A stretch of DNA of 64,000 nt. Origin: Advenella incenata (GTDB lineage Bacteria; Pseudomonadota; Gammaproteobacteria; Burkholderiales; Burkholderiaceae_B). Shown piece by piece: positions 19,052 through 27,838 of this stretch; position 1 is the stretch's first letter, and every line of letters begins with the position of its first letter. A model generated the notes under the pieces. That model was not told where the DNA came from and ran no database searches. It was given only the letters and a program-made list of their open reading frames with translations. Where the stretch lies: positions 62,001 to 126,000 of the forward strand of contig NZ_SHKO01000005.1 of the NCBI RefSeq assembly GCF_004217095.1, written 5' to 3'. A program made the translations under genes and the position numbers.

Positions 19052-19768
19052 TCAACTATTTATGCCAAACAGATTCATCTCTATCTGTTGCAAATGCTCA
19101 AGCAACCGTTTCCTGGCGAGCTCCGCATCGCGGTCCGTCAGCGCCGCTACAATTTCCCGATGTTGAACCTCATAGCAGTGGCGATTTTCAGGGGTGAGAG
19201 AATTGCGCTTGAGCCGTCCCCATTCCCCCTGGGCACGCACCTGGTTTGTCAGATTCAGAACCTGTACAAAAAAAGAATTATGGGTGGCATGAGCCAGCGC
19301 CTTATGTAACTGTTCATCCCAATGTTCAAACTCTTCAATCGTCAGCGCTGCCTCGGAGCGCTCAATGCATTCGGCCATGCGCTGAAAATCCACTACAGTG
19401 GCGTTCTGAACAATCAGGCCAGGCATCAGGGGCTCGATCAACTGGCGGGCAACCATGAGTTCCGCAGGACTGGTGCTGATCGCCGAAACCTGATCTTGCG
19501 GATCAGGATTGGCCAGCAACGCCGCGCGCTCGGTCACAAAGGTGCCGCTGCCGATACTTTGGCTGATCAATTCCTGCTGGCGAAAAAGCGCCAGCACACG
19601 CCTTACCGCGCCACGGGAAATATTAAAGCGCTCACTAAGTTCACGCTCCGGTGGCAGTTTCATGCCGGGTTTCAATTTGCCGTCGACGATTTGTCCGGCG
19701 AGGTAGTCCGCCAGTTTCTTTCCGCCGAGTAGCCGAATCTGGCCACTGATATTTATTCTGTCTGTCAT
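19052..19768 (-). CDS. GntR-family regulator, FadR/FCD subgroup
   Basis: A 238-aa regulator. Residues ~15-85 are the winged helix-turn-helix (LADYLAGQIVDGKLKPGMKLPPERELSERFNISRGAVRRVLA) and residues ~95-230 an all-helical FCD ligand domain with the family's conserved Asp/His region (FEHWDEQLHKALAHATHN), which usually coordinates a metal and binds an organic acid. It is divergent from the FAH-family hydrolase gene at 19894; two similar TTAGC...ATCTA elements lie in the shared spacer. It likely represses the hydrolase/Bug operon. Confidence 0.92.
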   Translation of the reverse strand: MTDRINISGQIRLLGGKKLADYLAGQIVDGKLKPGMKLPPERELSERFNISRGAVRRVLALFRQQELISQSIGSGTFVTERAALLANPDPQDQVSAISTSPAELMVARQLIEPLMPGLIVQNATVVDFQRMAECIERSEAALTIEEFEHWDEQLHKALAHATHNSFFVQVLNLTNQVRAQGEWGRLKRNSLTPENRHCYEVQHREIVAALTDRDAELARKRLLEHLQQIEMNLFGINS

Positions 19769-19780
19769 TGAATCCGTAAA

Positions 19781-19888
19781 TTAGCGTTATCTATCCGTGG
19801 AAAACAGGGCAAGACAATTAGACCAATCCAAGCCCATTTTGGTATTTTTATTGTGATAGATTAGCATTTTATCTAACCAATTAATTGG
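19781..19888. promoter_or_regulatory. Divergent GntR/FAH promoter with repeated operator-like elements
   Basis: Two related elements, TTAGCGTTATCTATCC (19781-19796) and TTAGCATTTTATCTAACC (19861-19878), flank the spacer, one near each gene. The second is part of a dyad TAGAT-N9-ATCTA (19857-19875), and a perfect 12-bp palindrome CCAATTAATTGG (19877-19888) ends 5 nt before the hydrolase ATG, covering its ribosome-binding region. Repression by the adjacent GntR protein is a reasonable inference. Confidence 0.5.
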
Positions 19889-19893
19889 AAAAA

Positions 19894-20763
19894 ATGAAAT
19901 TTGCCACGTTGAAATATCAAGAAAGCAGCTACCCATGCCTTGTAGATACTGATAAAAACCAATTTTGGCCCGTATCGGATCTTATTGCTGATTTTAGCGG
20001 CGATATGAACCAATTGGTATCGCAATATGCGGCGCTGCGAGATCGCCTGGCGCCGGTAGTGCCTGGGCGCGATCTAGCCCAGGCTACCGTCCTTGCCCCG
20101 ATACCTCGGCCACGCCGCAATCTTTTCTGTGTGGGTCGCAATTATCATGCGCACGCCAGGGAACTGTCTGACACCGTGTTCAGGGACAGCAATAAAAAAG
20201 CGGATTCGTGGCCCATTGTATTTACCAAAGTTCCCGAATGCGTTATCGGCCCAGGCGAAACGGTTGTGTTGCCAGGAACCATCTCCAGCCAGATTGATTA
20301 TGAAGCCGAACTGGCAATCATCATCGGCACGGAAGGCAAAAACATTCCCCGCGAAAACGCCCTGGCCCATGTGTTTGGCTACACCATTGTGAACGATGTG
20401 ACCGCACGTGATATTCAAATGCGTCACCAGCAATGGGATCTGGGAAAATCGTTCGATACCTTCTGCCCGATGGGTCCGTGGATTGTCACCGCCGATGAAC
20501 TGGATGCAAACAATACGCGTGTACGGTGCTGGGTGAACGAGCAATTGCGTCAGGACGCCTTCACCACAGATCTGATATTCGATTTGCCCACGCTCATCGA
20601 AACATGCTCACGCGGCATCACGCTCTACCCTGGCGATATTATCGCTACCGGCACGCCTGCTGGTGTTGGCATGGGCATGACGCCACCCGAGTATCTGCGT
20701 AGCGCAGACGTTGTAAAAATACAGATAGACGGCATTGGTGAACTGAGCAACCCCTTTGGCTGA
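19894..20763 (+). CDS. Fumarylacetoacetate-hydrolase family protein
   Basis: A 289-aa FAH-superfamily enzyme (hydrolases, isomerases and decarboxylases of beta-diketo or 2-oxo acids). The N-terminal ~70 residues are the small domain; then comes NLFCVGRNYHAHARE (active-site His region), the metal-binding acidic pattern DYEAELAIIIGTEGKNIP (E-x-E), FGYTIVNDVTARDIQMRHQQWDLGKSFDTFCPMGPWIV and TGTPAGVGMGM. ATG 19894 is preferred over TTG 19885; GGAAAA lies just upstream. It is followed by a Bug binding protein 147 bp later and opposed by a GntR regulator. The exact substrate is unknown. Confidence 0.9.
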   Translation: MKFATLKYQESSYPCLVDTDKNQFWPVSDLIADFSGDMNQLVSQYAALRDRLAPVVPGRDLAQATVLAPIPRPRRNLFCVGRNYHAHARELSDTVFRDSNKKADSWPIVFTKVPECVIGPGETVVLPGTISSQIDYEAELAIIIGTEGKNIPRENALAHVFGYTIVNDVTARDIQMRHQQWDLGKSFDTFCPMGPWIVTADELDANNTRVRCWVNEQLRQDAFTTDLIFDLPTLIETCSRGITLYPGDIIATGTPAGVGMGMTPPEYLRSADVVKIQIDGIGELSNPFG

Positions 20764-20910
20764 GCATTTCATTGACGCCAGACAGAAACGGTACAGTCAG
20801 ACTACATAACGCGAACAACTGGCCGTTTCAGCAGACAACAACATGCAGTGCAGCACACGATAACAAAACAATATTCACAATCGCAATTGGTCACGGCAGG
20901 AGACACCACC

Positions 20911-21918
20911 ATGACACCGAAACAAAAAAACGCATTGTCACCCAGTATGATGGCAACTCGTAAGTTCACTTCCCTGTTGCTGGCGCTATCGCTTGCAACC
21001 GCATCCCAGGCCCTGGCCCAGTATCCGGAAAGACCCGTTACCATGATCGTGCCATTTCCGCCCGGCGGCGTTGCCGATACTGTAGCCCGCCCGGTGGCAG
21101 ACGCCATGTCCAAAGCACTGGGGAAATCTGTGGTCATCGAAAACAAGGGCGGTGCGGGCGGCGCTATTGGTATCGGGGCGTCGGCCCACGCAAAGCCGGA
21201 TGGCTACACCATTCTTTTGAGCCTGTCGTCCATTTCGATTCTGCCCGAAGCAGACAAAATTCTTGGCCGAACGCCTGCCTATCGGCTTGATCAGTTCAAG
21301 CCGATAGCAAGAATTACGGCAGATCCTACTGTGCTGGTGGTCAGGGCTGATGCGCCATGGAAGAGCGCCAAGGAGTTTATTGAAGCGGCCAGGAAAGATC
21401 CGAAAGGCATCACTTATGGAAGTTCCGGCCTGTATGGAACCATGCACGTTCCAATGGAAATTCTCTCGCAGGCTGCCGGGATCAGTCTTTCACACATTCC
21501 CTATACGGGGGCCGGTCCGGCTGTGGCAGGGTTGCTGGGCAACCATGTGCAGGCACTGGCAACCGGCCCGGCCAGCATAGTCCAGCAGGTCAAGGCAGGT
21601 AAAGTTCGGGCGCTGGCACACTGGGGAGATAAGCCAATTGCTTCCATGCCGGATGTACCCAGCCTGAAGTCGCTTGGGCACGACGCCACCTTTATCCAAT
21701 GGTCCGGGGTTTTTGTACCTGCCGACACGCCAGCCGAAGTCACGGAAACATTGAAAACCAGTCTGGATAAGCTCGCTGCCGATCCCGCTTTTGCCAAAAC
21801 GATCGGCAACACAGGCAGCCCGCTGGACTATCTGCCTGCGCAAGCCTTTGCACAGTACTGGAAACAGGATGCAAAAGGTATTGCTGCAACGGTACAGAAA
21901 ATGGGAAAAATTGAATAA
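20911..21918 (+). CDS. Bug-family (TctC-like) periplasmic binding protein
   Basis: A 335-aa tripartite tricarboxylate transporter-type binding protein. It has a signal peptide (residues ~17-36, ending ASQALA), then YPERPVTMIVPFPPGGVADTVARPVADAM, the Bug hallmark, and NKGGAGGAIGIGASAHAKPDGYTIL. Bug proteins bind small carboxylates or amides in the periplasm. AGGAGA places the start at 20911. It follows the FAH-family gene on the same strand with no tctA/tctB genes nearby, as is usual for the many orphan Bug genes in Alcaligenaceae. The ~200 bp after it hold no recognisable element. Confidence 0.93.
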   Translation: MTPKQKNALSPSMMATRKFTSLLLALSLATASQALAQYPERPVTMIVPFPPGGVADTVARPVADAMSKALGKSVVIENKGGAGGAIGIGASAHAKPDGYTILLSLSSISILPEADKILGRTPAYRLDQFKPIARITADPTVLVVRADAPWKSAKEFIEAARKDPKGITYGSSGLYGTMHVPMEILSQAAGISLSHIPYTGAGPAVAGLLGNHVQALATGPASIVQQVKAGKVRALAHWGDKPIASMPDVPSLKSLGHDATFIQWSGVFVPADTPAEVTETLKTSLDKLAADPAFAKTIGNTGSPLDYLPAQAFAQYWKQDAKGIAATVQKMGKIE

Positions 21919-22120
21919 TTGATCGCACGGCAATGGCCTCACACGCCACGCCGTCATACTTTCTTGAGAAACCTGCCAAAGCCAGAAAAAAGGCGACCCG
22001 GTTCACTGCGAATTGGGTCACTGATTACCGATCACATGATGCGATCACAGCGCCTGCAAACAATGGGTCTATATTTGGCAGGCGCCGCCATGCAGCCCGT
22101 CGCTGCCAGCAGCATGCCTG

Positions 22121-22834
22121 CTACATAAAATCAGATACGCTTTCTTTGGTATAAAACTCGATATAGTCCAGCAGTTTGTCTGATGCCTGGGCCGCGCGAT
22201 CCGCATCCCGCTGACCGATGGCTTCGGCAACATTAGCGTGCAACAGGGCCATGGTTTCCAGGTCATTCGATTTTTTGAAATAAAAATACCAGAATCGACG
22301 GGACAACCCATGCATCAGGCGCATGGCCCCTTCTGCAAATTCATTCCGGGCCGCCTTCAAGGTCAATTCATTGAGCATTCTGTCGGCTTTCAGGAACTGG
22401 TCCACATCGGCCAGCCGGGCAGATTCCTTAAATTGCTGATGCAATTGCACAAAGGCAAGCTGCTCCTGGTCTGTGCAGCGCTTTGCAGACATTCGGCAGA
22501 CCAGGCGCTCTACTTCCCGGCGCGCCTCGAGCAGTTTCAACTGCTTGCGAATATTGATCTCGGGTATAAACAAGCCGCGCTGAGGCAAAACAATAATCAA
22601 GTGCTCGCGCGCCAGTCGCTGCACCGCTTCCCGTACCGGCGTGCGACCTATTTCGGTCAACTCGCACAATTGCTGTTCCGAAACAGAACAGCCCGGCTCC
22701 AGGACCAGCATGGTAATGGCTTGCTCAAGCTTTTGATAGGCGATATCGGTCAGTTTAACTTTGGGTTGAAGCGAAACGGGTTCCGAAACAAGGTCTTGAT
22801 TACTCTGTAGATTCGATGCGTTATTTGAGGCCAT
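22121..22834 (-). CDS. GntR-family regulator, FCD subgroup
   Basis: A 237-aa regulator. The winged HTH spans ~residues 28-95 (AYQKLEQAITMLVLEPGCSVSEQQLCELTEIGRTPVREAVQRLA), then an FCD helical ligand domain (~105-230). It belongs to the group typified by VanR/LldR-like repressors of carboxylate or aromatic degradation. It is divergent from the alpha/beta hydrolase gene at 22984 across a 149-bp AT-rich spacer, suggesting that it controls the hydrolase/alcohol dehydrogenase pair and perhaps the transporter further on. Confidence 0.9.
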   Translation of the reverse strand: MASNNASNLQSNQDLVSEPVSLQPKVKLTDIAYQKLEQAITMLVLEPGCSVSEQQLCELTEIGRTPVREAVQRLAREHLIIVLPQRGLFIPEINIRKQLKLLEARREVERLVCRMSAKRCTDQEQLAFVQLHQQFKESARLADVDQFLKADRMLNELTLKAARNEFAEGAMRLMHGLSRRFWYFYFKKSNDLETMALLHANVAEAIGQRDADRAAQASDKLLDYIEFYTKESVSDFM

Positions 22835-22983
22835 GATGTCACGAAAAGGTTGACCGAAAAAAATCGTTTTTCTTCCGGCTATTGTGAAAAATCACACACG
22901 TGAGTATTATACAACTAATATATTTGTTGCTCACAACATTTCAATCGACTTGCTTTTTCTGCTCATTCATCAATCACAATACT
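22835..22983. promoter_or_regulatory. Divergent GntR/hydrolase promoter region
   Basis: The spacer contains GTGAAAAATCAC (22884-22895, 4-bp arms) and a longer-spaced pair GTGAG (22900-22904)/CTCAC (22930-22934) around the AT-rich stretch TATTATACAACTAATATA. The last resembles part of the dyad before the MFS gene at 25332-25365 (shared TAATATAT). Regulation by the adjacent GntR protein is inferred. Confidence 0.35.
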
Positions 22984-23685
22984 ATGGATACATTGATTCA
23001 CGGCGCGGGTCCCATCAAAATCATTGCCATACACGGCATACAGGGGACCAACCGCGTCTGGCTACCGCTGGCAGGACAACTGGCTGACCATTGCACATTC
23101 ATTTTGCCGAATCTGCCTGGACGAGGCGCTCGGAAAGACTGTTCTGAACAGGACATGACGCTTGAGTCGTTTGCAACTGTAATTGAAGACACGGTACACA
23201 AGTATATCAATGATGACCAGTCTTATTGCCTGGCCGGCTGGAGCATGGGCGTGAGCGTTGCCCTGGCCTTTGTCGGCCGTACACAGGCAAAACGGCCAGA
23301 CAAACTGATGTTGCTCTCTGGCGTGCCAGATATCAGCCAAGTGTCCTGGTTTACACAAACAACAGAAGCAAATTTACTTGACGAGATCCGCGAACGCGAA
23401 CAACGCCTGAAACTGCAGGATGCGGCCGGACACCATGCGGTCATGTGGACCTGGCAAGCCATTGCCAGGCGCTCACTGCGCGACCAATGCAAGTTGGTGA
23501 CCGCCCCCTGCCTGATTATGAGCGGCACCCGGGATGAAGATTCGCCCTTGCCCCTGGTGGCCCAGTTTGGCGACCTGCTTGCGAACCCCACTTTTCTCAC
23601 GATAGAAAATGCGGGGCATTCCATTCTGACTGAGCACACCGCTGCCGTCTCAGCCGGATTTACCAACTTTCTCAATCTGGAGTAA
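22984..23685 (+). CDS. Alpha/beta-hydrolase fold protein
   Basis: A 233-aa hydrolase. IIAIHGIQGTNRVW is the oxyanion-hole strand, GWSMG carries the nucleophile Ser87, SGTRDEDSPLP supplies the catalytic acid and NAGHSIL the histidine near the C-terminus. The triad is intact. The size and lack of a signal peptide suggest a cytosolic esterase or C-C bond hydrolase of the MhpC/BphD or BioH type. ATG 22984 is chosen because homologues begin just before the first strand; the upstream GTG would add an unrelated hydrophobic extension. It ends 3 bp before the alcohol dehydrogenase gene. Confidence 0.88.
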   Translation: MDTLIHGAGPIKIIAIHGIQGTNRVWLPLAGQLADHCTFILPNLPGRGARKDCSEQDMTLESFATVIEDTVHKYINDDQSYCLAGWSMGVSVALAFVGRTQAKRPDKLMLLSGVPDISQVSWFTQTTEANLLDEIREREQRLKLQDAAGHHAVMWTWQAIARRSLRDQCKLVTAPCLIMSGTRDEDSPLPLVAQFGDLLANPTFLTIENAGHSILTEHTAAVSAGFTNFLNLE

Positions 23686-23688
23686 TGC

Positions 23689-24978
23689 ATGAATGTTGAC
23701 GACCATCTGTTTTTCTGCGCGCCCTCGCGCCTTATCATCAGAGAGGGGGCCAGACATGAGCTGCCTGCCCTGCTGGCCAAACTGGGCTATCGCAACGGCA
23801 TACTCGTTACCGATCGCTATTTCGCAGAACAGACGCCATGGGTCAACGAATATGTACAGGCCGCCAGCAAATGCGGGATCAGCACTCACGTCTTTAGCGG
23901 CGGCGAGCCGGATCCATCCACAACACTGTGTGATCAGGCGACGCAGCACATTCTGGCTCAGACACAGGGTCAGGCGCCCGATCATGTCATCGCGCTGGGC
24001 GGCGGCAGTAATATGGATCTGGCCAAAGCGCTGACACTAACGCTACGCAGCAAAAAACCGGTGGCGCACTACAAAGACGGCATTGGCAACGATGAACCGC
24101 TGCCCTTTATCGCCATGCCGACGACCTCGGGCACGGCCTCGGAAGTTACCCCAGGCGCCATACTGATAGACCCCGACAACGCAACAAAAATTGCCTTGAT
24201 GGATAATCGCTTACGACCATTTATTGCACTTGTCGATCCACAGTTTACCTATACCTGTCCGCCTCGCGTGACCGCCGACGCGGGCATCGACGCACTGATC
24301 CACGCCATGGAGTCCTATGTCACGATGGACTCGAACCAGTTTGAGCGCAACAACAATCCGGATCCAGGCTACAGCGGACGCACGCACCTGAGCAAGATGT
24401 TCGCTCGCGAGTCCATGGTGCTTTGCGCCCGGCACCTGAAACAGGCCTACCTGAACGGCGCAGACACGCAGGCACGCATAGGCATGAGTTATGCCAGCGT
24501 GTTTGCAGGCCTGTCTTATGGCAGCGCAGGATTGAACGCGGTTCATGGCATCGCGTACAGTATTGCCGGACTGACCCATGAAACGCATGGCCGCACCAAT
24601 GCAGTTATCCTTCCCTACGTTCTGTACGAGTTGCGCGACACACGCATGCAGGAACTCAAAGAAATCGCCGCCATTTTTGGCATAACCGGACAGGGACACA
24701 AGCACGAACACGACACGGTTTTACAGCTGGTGCAAACACTTCAGACACTGGTCAGCGAGTTGGGCATTCCAAATAACCTGAAAGATTTTGGCATCAAAGA
24801 GGTCGATCTGCCGCGTCTGTATGCAGATGCATTGAGCGTAACCCGCTTGCGCCACGCGTTCCCGGTTCCGGACACCGCTGCATCGTACCTGCGCATTATT
24901 GCCAATGCATGGGCTGGCGACTTTTCCGACACGCCGGCCCCTGTTTTGCAGCAAGTGCCGGACAGCCAGGTGGCTTAA
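23689..24978 (+). CDS. Iron-containing (group III) alcohol dehydrogenase
   Basis: A 429-aa Fe-ADH superfamily enzyme. The nucleotide-binding motif ALGGGSNMDLAKA is near residue 102-114, PLPFIAMPTTSGTASEVTPGAIL follows, and metal ligands are visible in DAGIDALIHAMESYV (Asp, His), NAVHGIAYSIAGLTHETHG (two His). It oxidises an alcohol or reduces an aldehyde/ketone with NAD(P). It is longer than most members (~385 aa) because of an extra segment around residues 215-235 (SNQFERNNNPDPGYSGRT). It is coupled to the hydrolase gene, so ester hydrolysis followed by oxidation of the released hydroxy acid is plausible. Substrate unknown. Confidence 0.92.
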   Translation: MNVDDHLFFCAPSRLIIREGARHELPALLAKLGYRNGILVTDRYFAEQTPWVNEYVQAASKCGISTHVFSGGEPDPSTTLCDQATQHILAQTQGQAPDHVIALGGGSNMDLAKALTLTLRSKKPVAHYKDGIGNDEPLPFIAMPTTSGTASEVTPGAILIDPDNATKIALMDNRLRPFIALVDPQFTYTCPPRVTADAGIDALIHAMESYVTMDSNQFERNNNPDPGYSGRTHLSKMFARESMVLCARHLKQAYLNGADTQARIGMSYASVFAGLSYGSAGLNAVHGIAYSIAGLTHETHGRTNAVILPYVLYELRDTRMQELKEIAAIFGITGQGHKHEHDTVLQLVQTLQTLVSELGIPNNLKDFGIKEVDLPRLYADALSVTRLRHAFPVPDTAASYLRIIANAWAGDFSDTPAPVLQQVPDSQVA

Positions 24979-25404
24979 GCCTCCGAATAATGTCTGCACG
25001 CACCCGCCTGGGTGCCGCTGCGCCGCGCCGCGTTGCCCTTTTACAAAAACCTACACACAGAGCTGCATCGCATATCGGTCAGCCTGAGAATGCCCAACGC
25101 ACCTGATCGCACCTGATCAGGCCGCAGCCTCCAGCCGGGCCGGCCGACGCGGACAGCTGACGCCTTGCACATGCGCATGATCACCGCCATTGCGACTGTC
25201 ATTGGCCCGTGTTATTTTTTTCTGACGAACCCGCGTGAACCGGATTGCATTCAATGCCTGATCCAACGCCGGAAAGCGCTTTGTCCTGACCCGTACGGCA
25301 ATGATTAATGCCTATCGTGGCATCACGATCATGATATATTTCTATTGCATTTCAGTAATATATCAGTTAAATTCAATAAAAATATATCCACAAGGAGACA
25401 GGCA
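24979..25404. promoter_or_regulatory. 426-bp intergenic region with MFS promoter and 9-bp inverted repeat
   Basis: No credible gene is seen. A tandem 10-bp duplication GCACCTGATC (25099-25118) overlaps the palindrome CCTGATCAGG (25112-25121). Close to the MFS gene, TGATATATT (25332-25340) and AATATATCA (25357-25365) make a perfect 9-bp inverted repeat with a 16-nt spacer, the strongest operator candidate here, 40 bp before the start codon. The rest is GC-rich and featureless. Confidence 0.5.
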
Positions 25405-26778
25405 ATGGCATCAATACCTATTACGCCATCGGATATTTCAGGCCGTATGGAACGGCTCCCGATGACAAGCTATCAAACCAAACTATTCTGTATTATCGCG
25501 ACCGCATGGTTCTTTGATTCGATGGATCTGGGCGTCATGACTTTCATCCTGGGCTCAATCAAAGCCGAATTCGGCCTGAGTATTGCCCAGACCGGGATTG
25601 TGGCCAGCGCCAGTTTTCTTGGCATGCTGATTGGCGCCGCTGTCGCCGGCGTATTGGCCGACCGGTTTGGCCGCAAGCCCGTCTTCCAGGTCAGTATGGT
25701 GTTCTGGGGCATTGGCAGTCTGTTCTGTGGACTATCGACCGACGTCAACATGCTGATTGCCAGTCGCATCGTGCTGGGCTTCGGCATGGGAATGGAGTTT
25801 CCTGTCGGTCTGTCGATCGTATCGGAAATTGTTCCCTCCAACCGTCGTGGCAGATACCTGGCCATCCTGGAAGGCTTCTGGCCTATCGGCTTCATCTGTT
25901 CCGGTGTGCTGAGCTATCTGCTGCTGGAGCCCATCGGCTGGCGCGGTATTTTCTTTGTGCTCGCCGTCCCTGCCGTGTTCGTTTTCTATATCCGTCGGCA
26001 CGTCCCTGAATCGCCGCGCTGGCTGTCTGACTCAGGGCAAAGTGAAAAAGCCGACAGCGTCATGACCACCATGGAAAATCATGTGCGCAAAACGCTTAAC
26101 AATAAGGAGTTGCCTCCCATTGTCTCGCTGCCGGCCGCTGCCGCGCAGTCCAATTCAGGCAATAGCTTTTCTGAGTTGTGGAAGGGTGAATACGGACGCC
26201 GCACGCTGATGCTGTGGATTCTGTGGTTCTTTGCACTGATGGGCTATTACGGCCTGACCAGCTGGCTTGGCGCATTGCTGCAGCAGGCCGGTTACGAAGT
26301 GACCAAATCCGTGCAGTACACCGTCACTATTTCACTGGCAGGCATTCCCGGCTTTATCTTCGCGTCCTGGATCATTGAGAAAATCGGCCGCAAGCCCACG
26401 TGTGTTCTGTTGCTGCTGGGCAGCGCCGTTTCGGTATACATCTACGGACACGTGGCAAGCGTCAAGGGTGAACTTCACTACCTGATGTTGTCCGGCATGT
26501 TCATGCAATTCTGTCTTTTTGGCATGTGGTCCATTCTGTACGCCTACACCCCTGAGTTGTATCCCACCCGCATCCGTGCCACCGGCGCCGGCTTTGCGTC
26601 ATCCATCGGTCGGCTAGGCTCGTTCGTGGGTCCCTTTGCCGTGGGCTTTCTTCTGCCAGTCACCGGACAGACTGGCGTGTTTACACTGGGCGCCGCCTCA
26701 TTCGTCATCGCAGCTGCGGTTGTCGTCTTGCTTGGTGTAGAAACCCGTGGCCGGGCCCTTGAAGACATATCCGGATAA
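25405..26778 (+). CDS. MFS transporter, aromatic-acid:H+ symporter type
   Basis: A 457-aa major facilitator with twelve predicted helices. The first helix carries the FFDSMDLGVMTF acidic motif of the aromatic acid/H+ symporter and sialate-type subfamilies, and motif A is present as GVLADRFGRKP between helices 2 and 3. IIEKIGRKPT is the matching second-half motif. AAGGAGA precedes the ATG at 25405; the longer open frame upstream covers the operator-like dyad and is not coding. It probably imports a carboxylate for the neighbouring enzymes. It is followed 49 bp later by a di-iron hydroxylase gene. Confidence 0.92.
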   Translation: MASIPITPSDISGRMERLPMTSYQTKLFCIIATAWFFDSMDLGVMTFILGSIKAEFGLSIAQTGIVASASFLGMLIGAAVAGVLADRFGRKPVFQVSMVFWGIGSLFCGLSTDVNMLIASRIVLGFGMGMEFPVGLSIVSEIVPSNRRGRYLAILEGFWPIGFICSGVLSYLLLEPIGWRGIFFVLAVPAVFVFYIRRHVPESPRWLSDSGQSEKADSVMTTMENHVRKTLNNKELPPIVSLPAAAAQSNSGNSFSELWKGEYGRRTLMLWILWFFALMGYYGLTSWLGALLQQAGYEVTKSVQYTVTISLAGIPGFIFASWIIEKIGRKPTCVLLLLGSAVSVYIYGHVASVKGELHYLMLSGMFMQFCLFGMWSILYAYTPELYPTRIRATGAGFASSIGRLGSFVGPFAVGFLLPVTGQTGVFTLGAASFVIAAAVVVLLGVETRGRALEDISG

Positions 26779-26827
26779 ACCCCGGACATTGAATGGCAAT
26801 TGAGATTTTATTTCAGGAGTAATGATT

Positions 26828-27646
26828 ATGATGACCGAAAGGCAACGAAAATTTCGCGAACAATATAAAAGCGATATCAGCCCCTTGTATAACGGCCTGG
26901 TGCACATCGGCGTGATGTATGCGGTTGGCATAGCTGCAGTCATCTATTGCATCTCGCAACTGACCACGGCCAGCTGGGAGTATTTATTGATTATTCCCGT
27001 TTTCCTGGCGGGCAACTTTGTGGAATGGGCAATGCATACCTACGTAATGCACAAGCGCATCGATGTCTTTGCCCTGCGCGCGATTTACGAAAGGCATACC
27101 CGGCAGCATCATCAGTATTTCACTGATAATGACATTACGATAGATTCAAGCCGTGAATTCAGGATTGTCTTTTTCCCATGGCGGGTATTGCTCACGCTTG
27201 GCGTCGGGGGTCTGGTCCTGGGCTATCTGGCGTCAGTCATTATCAATCCCAATGCAGGCTATGTCGTTTTCCTGACAATGGTGCTGCAATATCTGGTTTA
27301 TGAGACCTTTCATTACTGCTGCCACGTCCATGACAACTGGTTCGTCAGGAACGTGCCCTTTATCAATACCATCCGGCGCCATCACACGGCCCATCACAAT
27401 ATGGGGCTGATGATGCATTACAACATGAACCTGACTTTCCCTATTGCAGACTGGTTCATGAAAACCAGCGATCTTGATCGCGGACTGCTTGGCCACCTGT
27501 TCAATGGCTACAGTGAAAAACATATTAAGGAAGAGCTCAAACCGATCATCAGAAAATATCGCAACGATGATGCCAGCGTCAGCCTGGATGGGCCCAACCT
27601 CACGTCAGAAGAACAGACCGTGCTGAACCGCGCAATGGCGCGCTGA
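26828..27646 (+). CDS. Sterol desaturase / fatty-acid hydroxylase superfamily protein
   Basis: A 272-aa integral membrane di-iron enzyme. Histidine clusters H70-x4-H75, H90-x3-HH95, H162/H166/H168 and HHTAHH (185-190) fit the fatty-acid hydroxylase pattern. Hydrophobic helices lie near residues 24-47, 52-65, 115-150 and 150-165. GGAG at 26816-26819 favours ATG 26828 over 26822. It would hydroxylate or desaturate a lipid-like substrate using oxygen. Its place behind an acid transporter and near an esterase/alcohol dehydrogenase pair suggests a hydrophobic acid or ester pathway, but it could equally be an independent lipid-modifying gene. Confidence 0.88.
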   Translation: MMTERQRKFREQYKSDISPLYNGLVHIGVMYAVGIAAVIYCISQLTTASWEYLLIIPVFLAGNFVEWAMHTYVMHKRIDVFALRAIYERHTRQHHQYFTDNDITIDSSREFRIVFFPWRVLLTLGVGGLVLGYLASVIINPNAGYVVFLTMVLQYLVYETFHYCCHVHDNWFVRNVPFINTIRRHHTAHHNMGLMMHYNMNLTFPIADWFMKTSDLDRGLLGHLFNGYSEKHIKEELKPIIRKYRNDDASVSLDGPNLTSEEQTVLNRAMAR

Positions 27647-27740
27647 TTTCCGCTGCTTCAGCCCTGCCCCCGATCTGCCGATATCTGTCCCAACGCATCT
27701 GATATCGGCAGCGTCGCCGTGCATTAGAACGCCCAACACA

Positions 27741-27775
27741 AACGCCCTGCTTCCGCTACCGGACTGCAGGGCGTT
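27741..27775. terminator. Bidirectional terminator hairpin between convergent genes
   Basis: AACGCCCTGC (27741-27750) and GCAGGGCGTT (27766-27775) form a perfect 10-bp stem with a 15-nt loop between the hydroxylase gene and the convergent D-aminoacylase gene. Neither strand has a long U-run. Confidence 0.6.
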
Positions 27776-27838
27776 GCTATTGAGTTTTGCTATTGAGTTT
27801 TGCTGTTGGGTTTTGCTGTTGGGTTTTGCTATTGCGTC
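27774..27838. repeat. Tandem 13-bp repeat spanning the D-aminoacylase stop codon
   Basis: Five consecutive 13-bp units of consensus TTGCTRTTGRGTT start at 27774, 27787, 27800, 27813 and 27826. Units 1 and 2 are identical, units 3 and 4 are identical to each other and differ from 1-2 at two positions, and unit 5 diverges in its last four bases. The D-aminoacylase stop (27829-27831 on the minus strand) lies in unit 5, and unit 1 abuts the terminator stem. Confidence 0.85.

Noticed and set aside
27774-27838. CRISPR array
   Set aside because: The 13-bp units are directly adjacent without spacers, so this is an ordinary tandem repeat.
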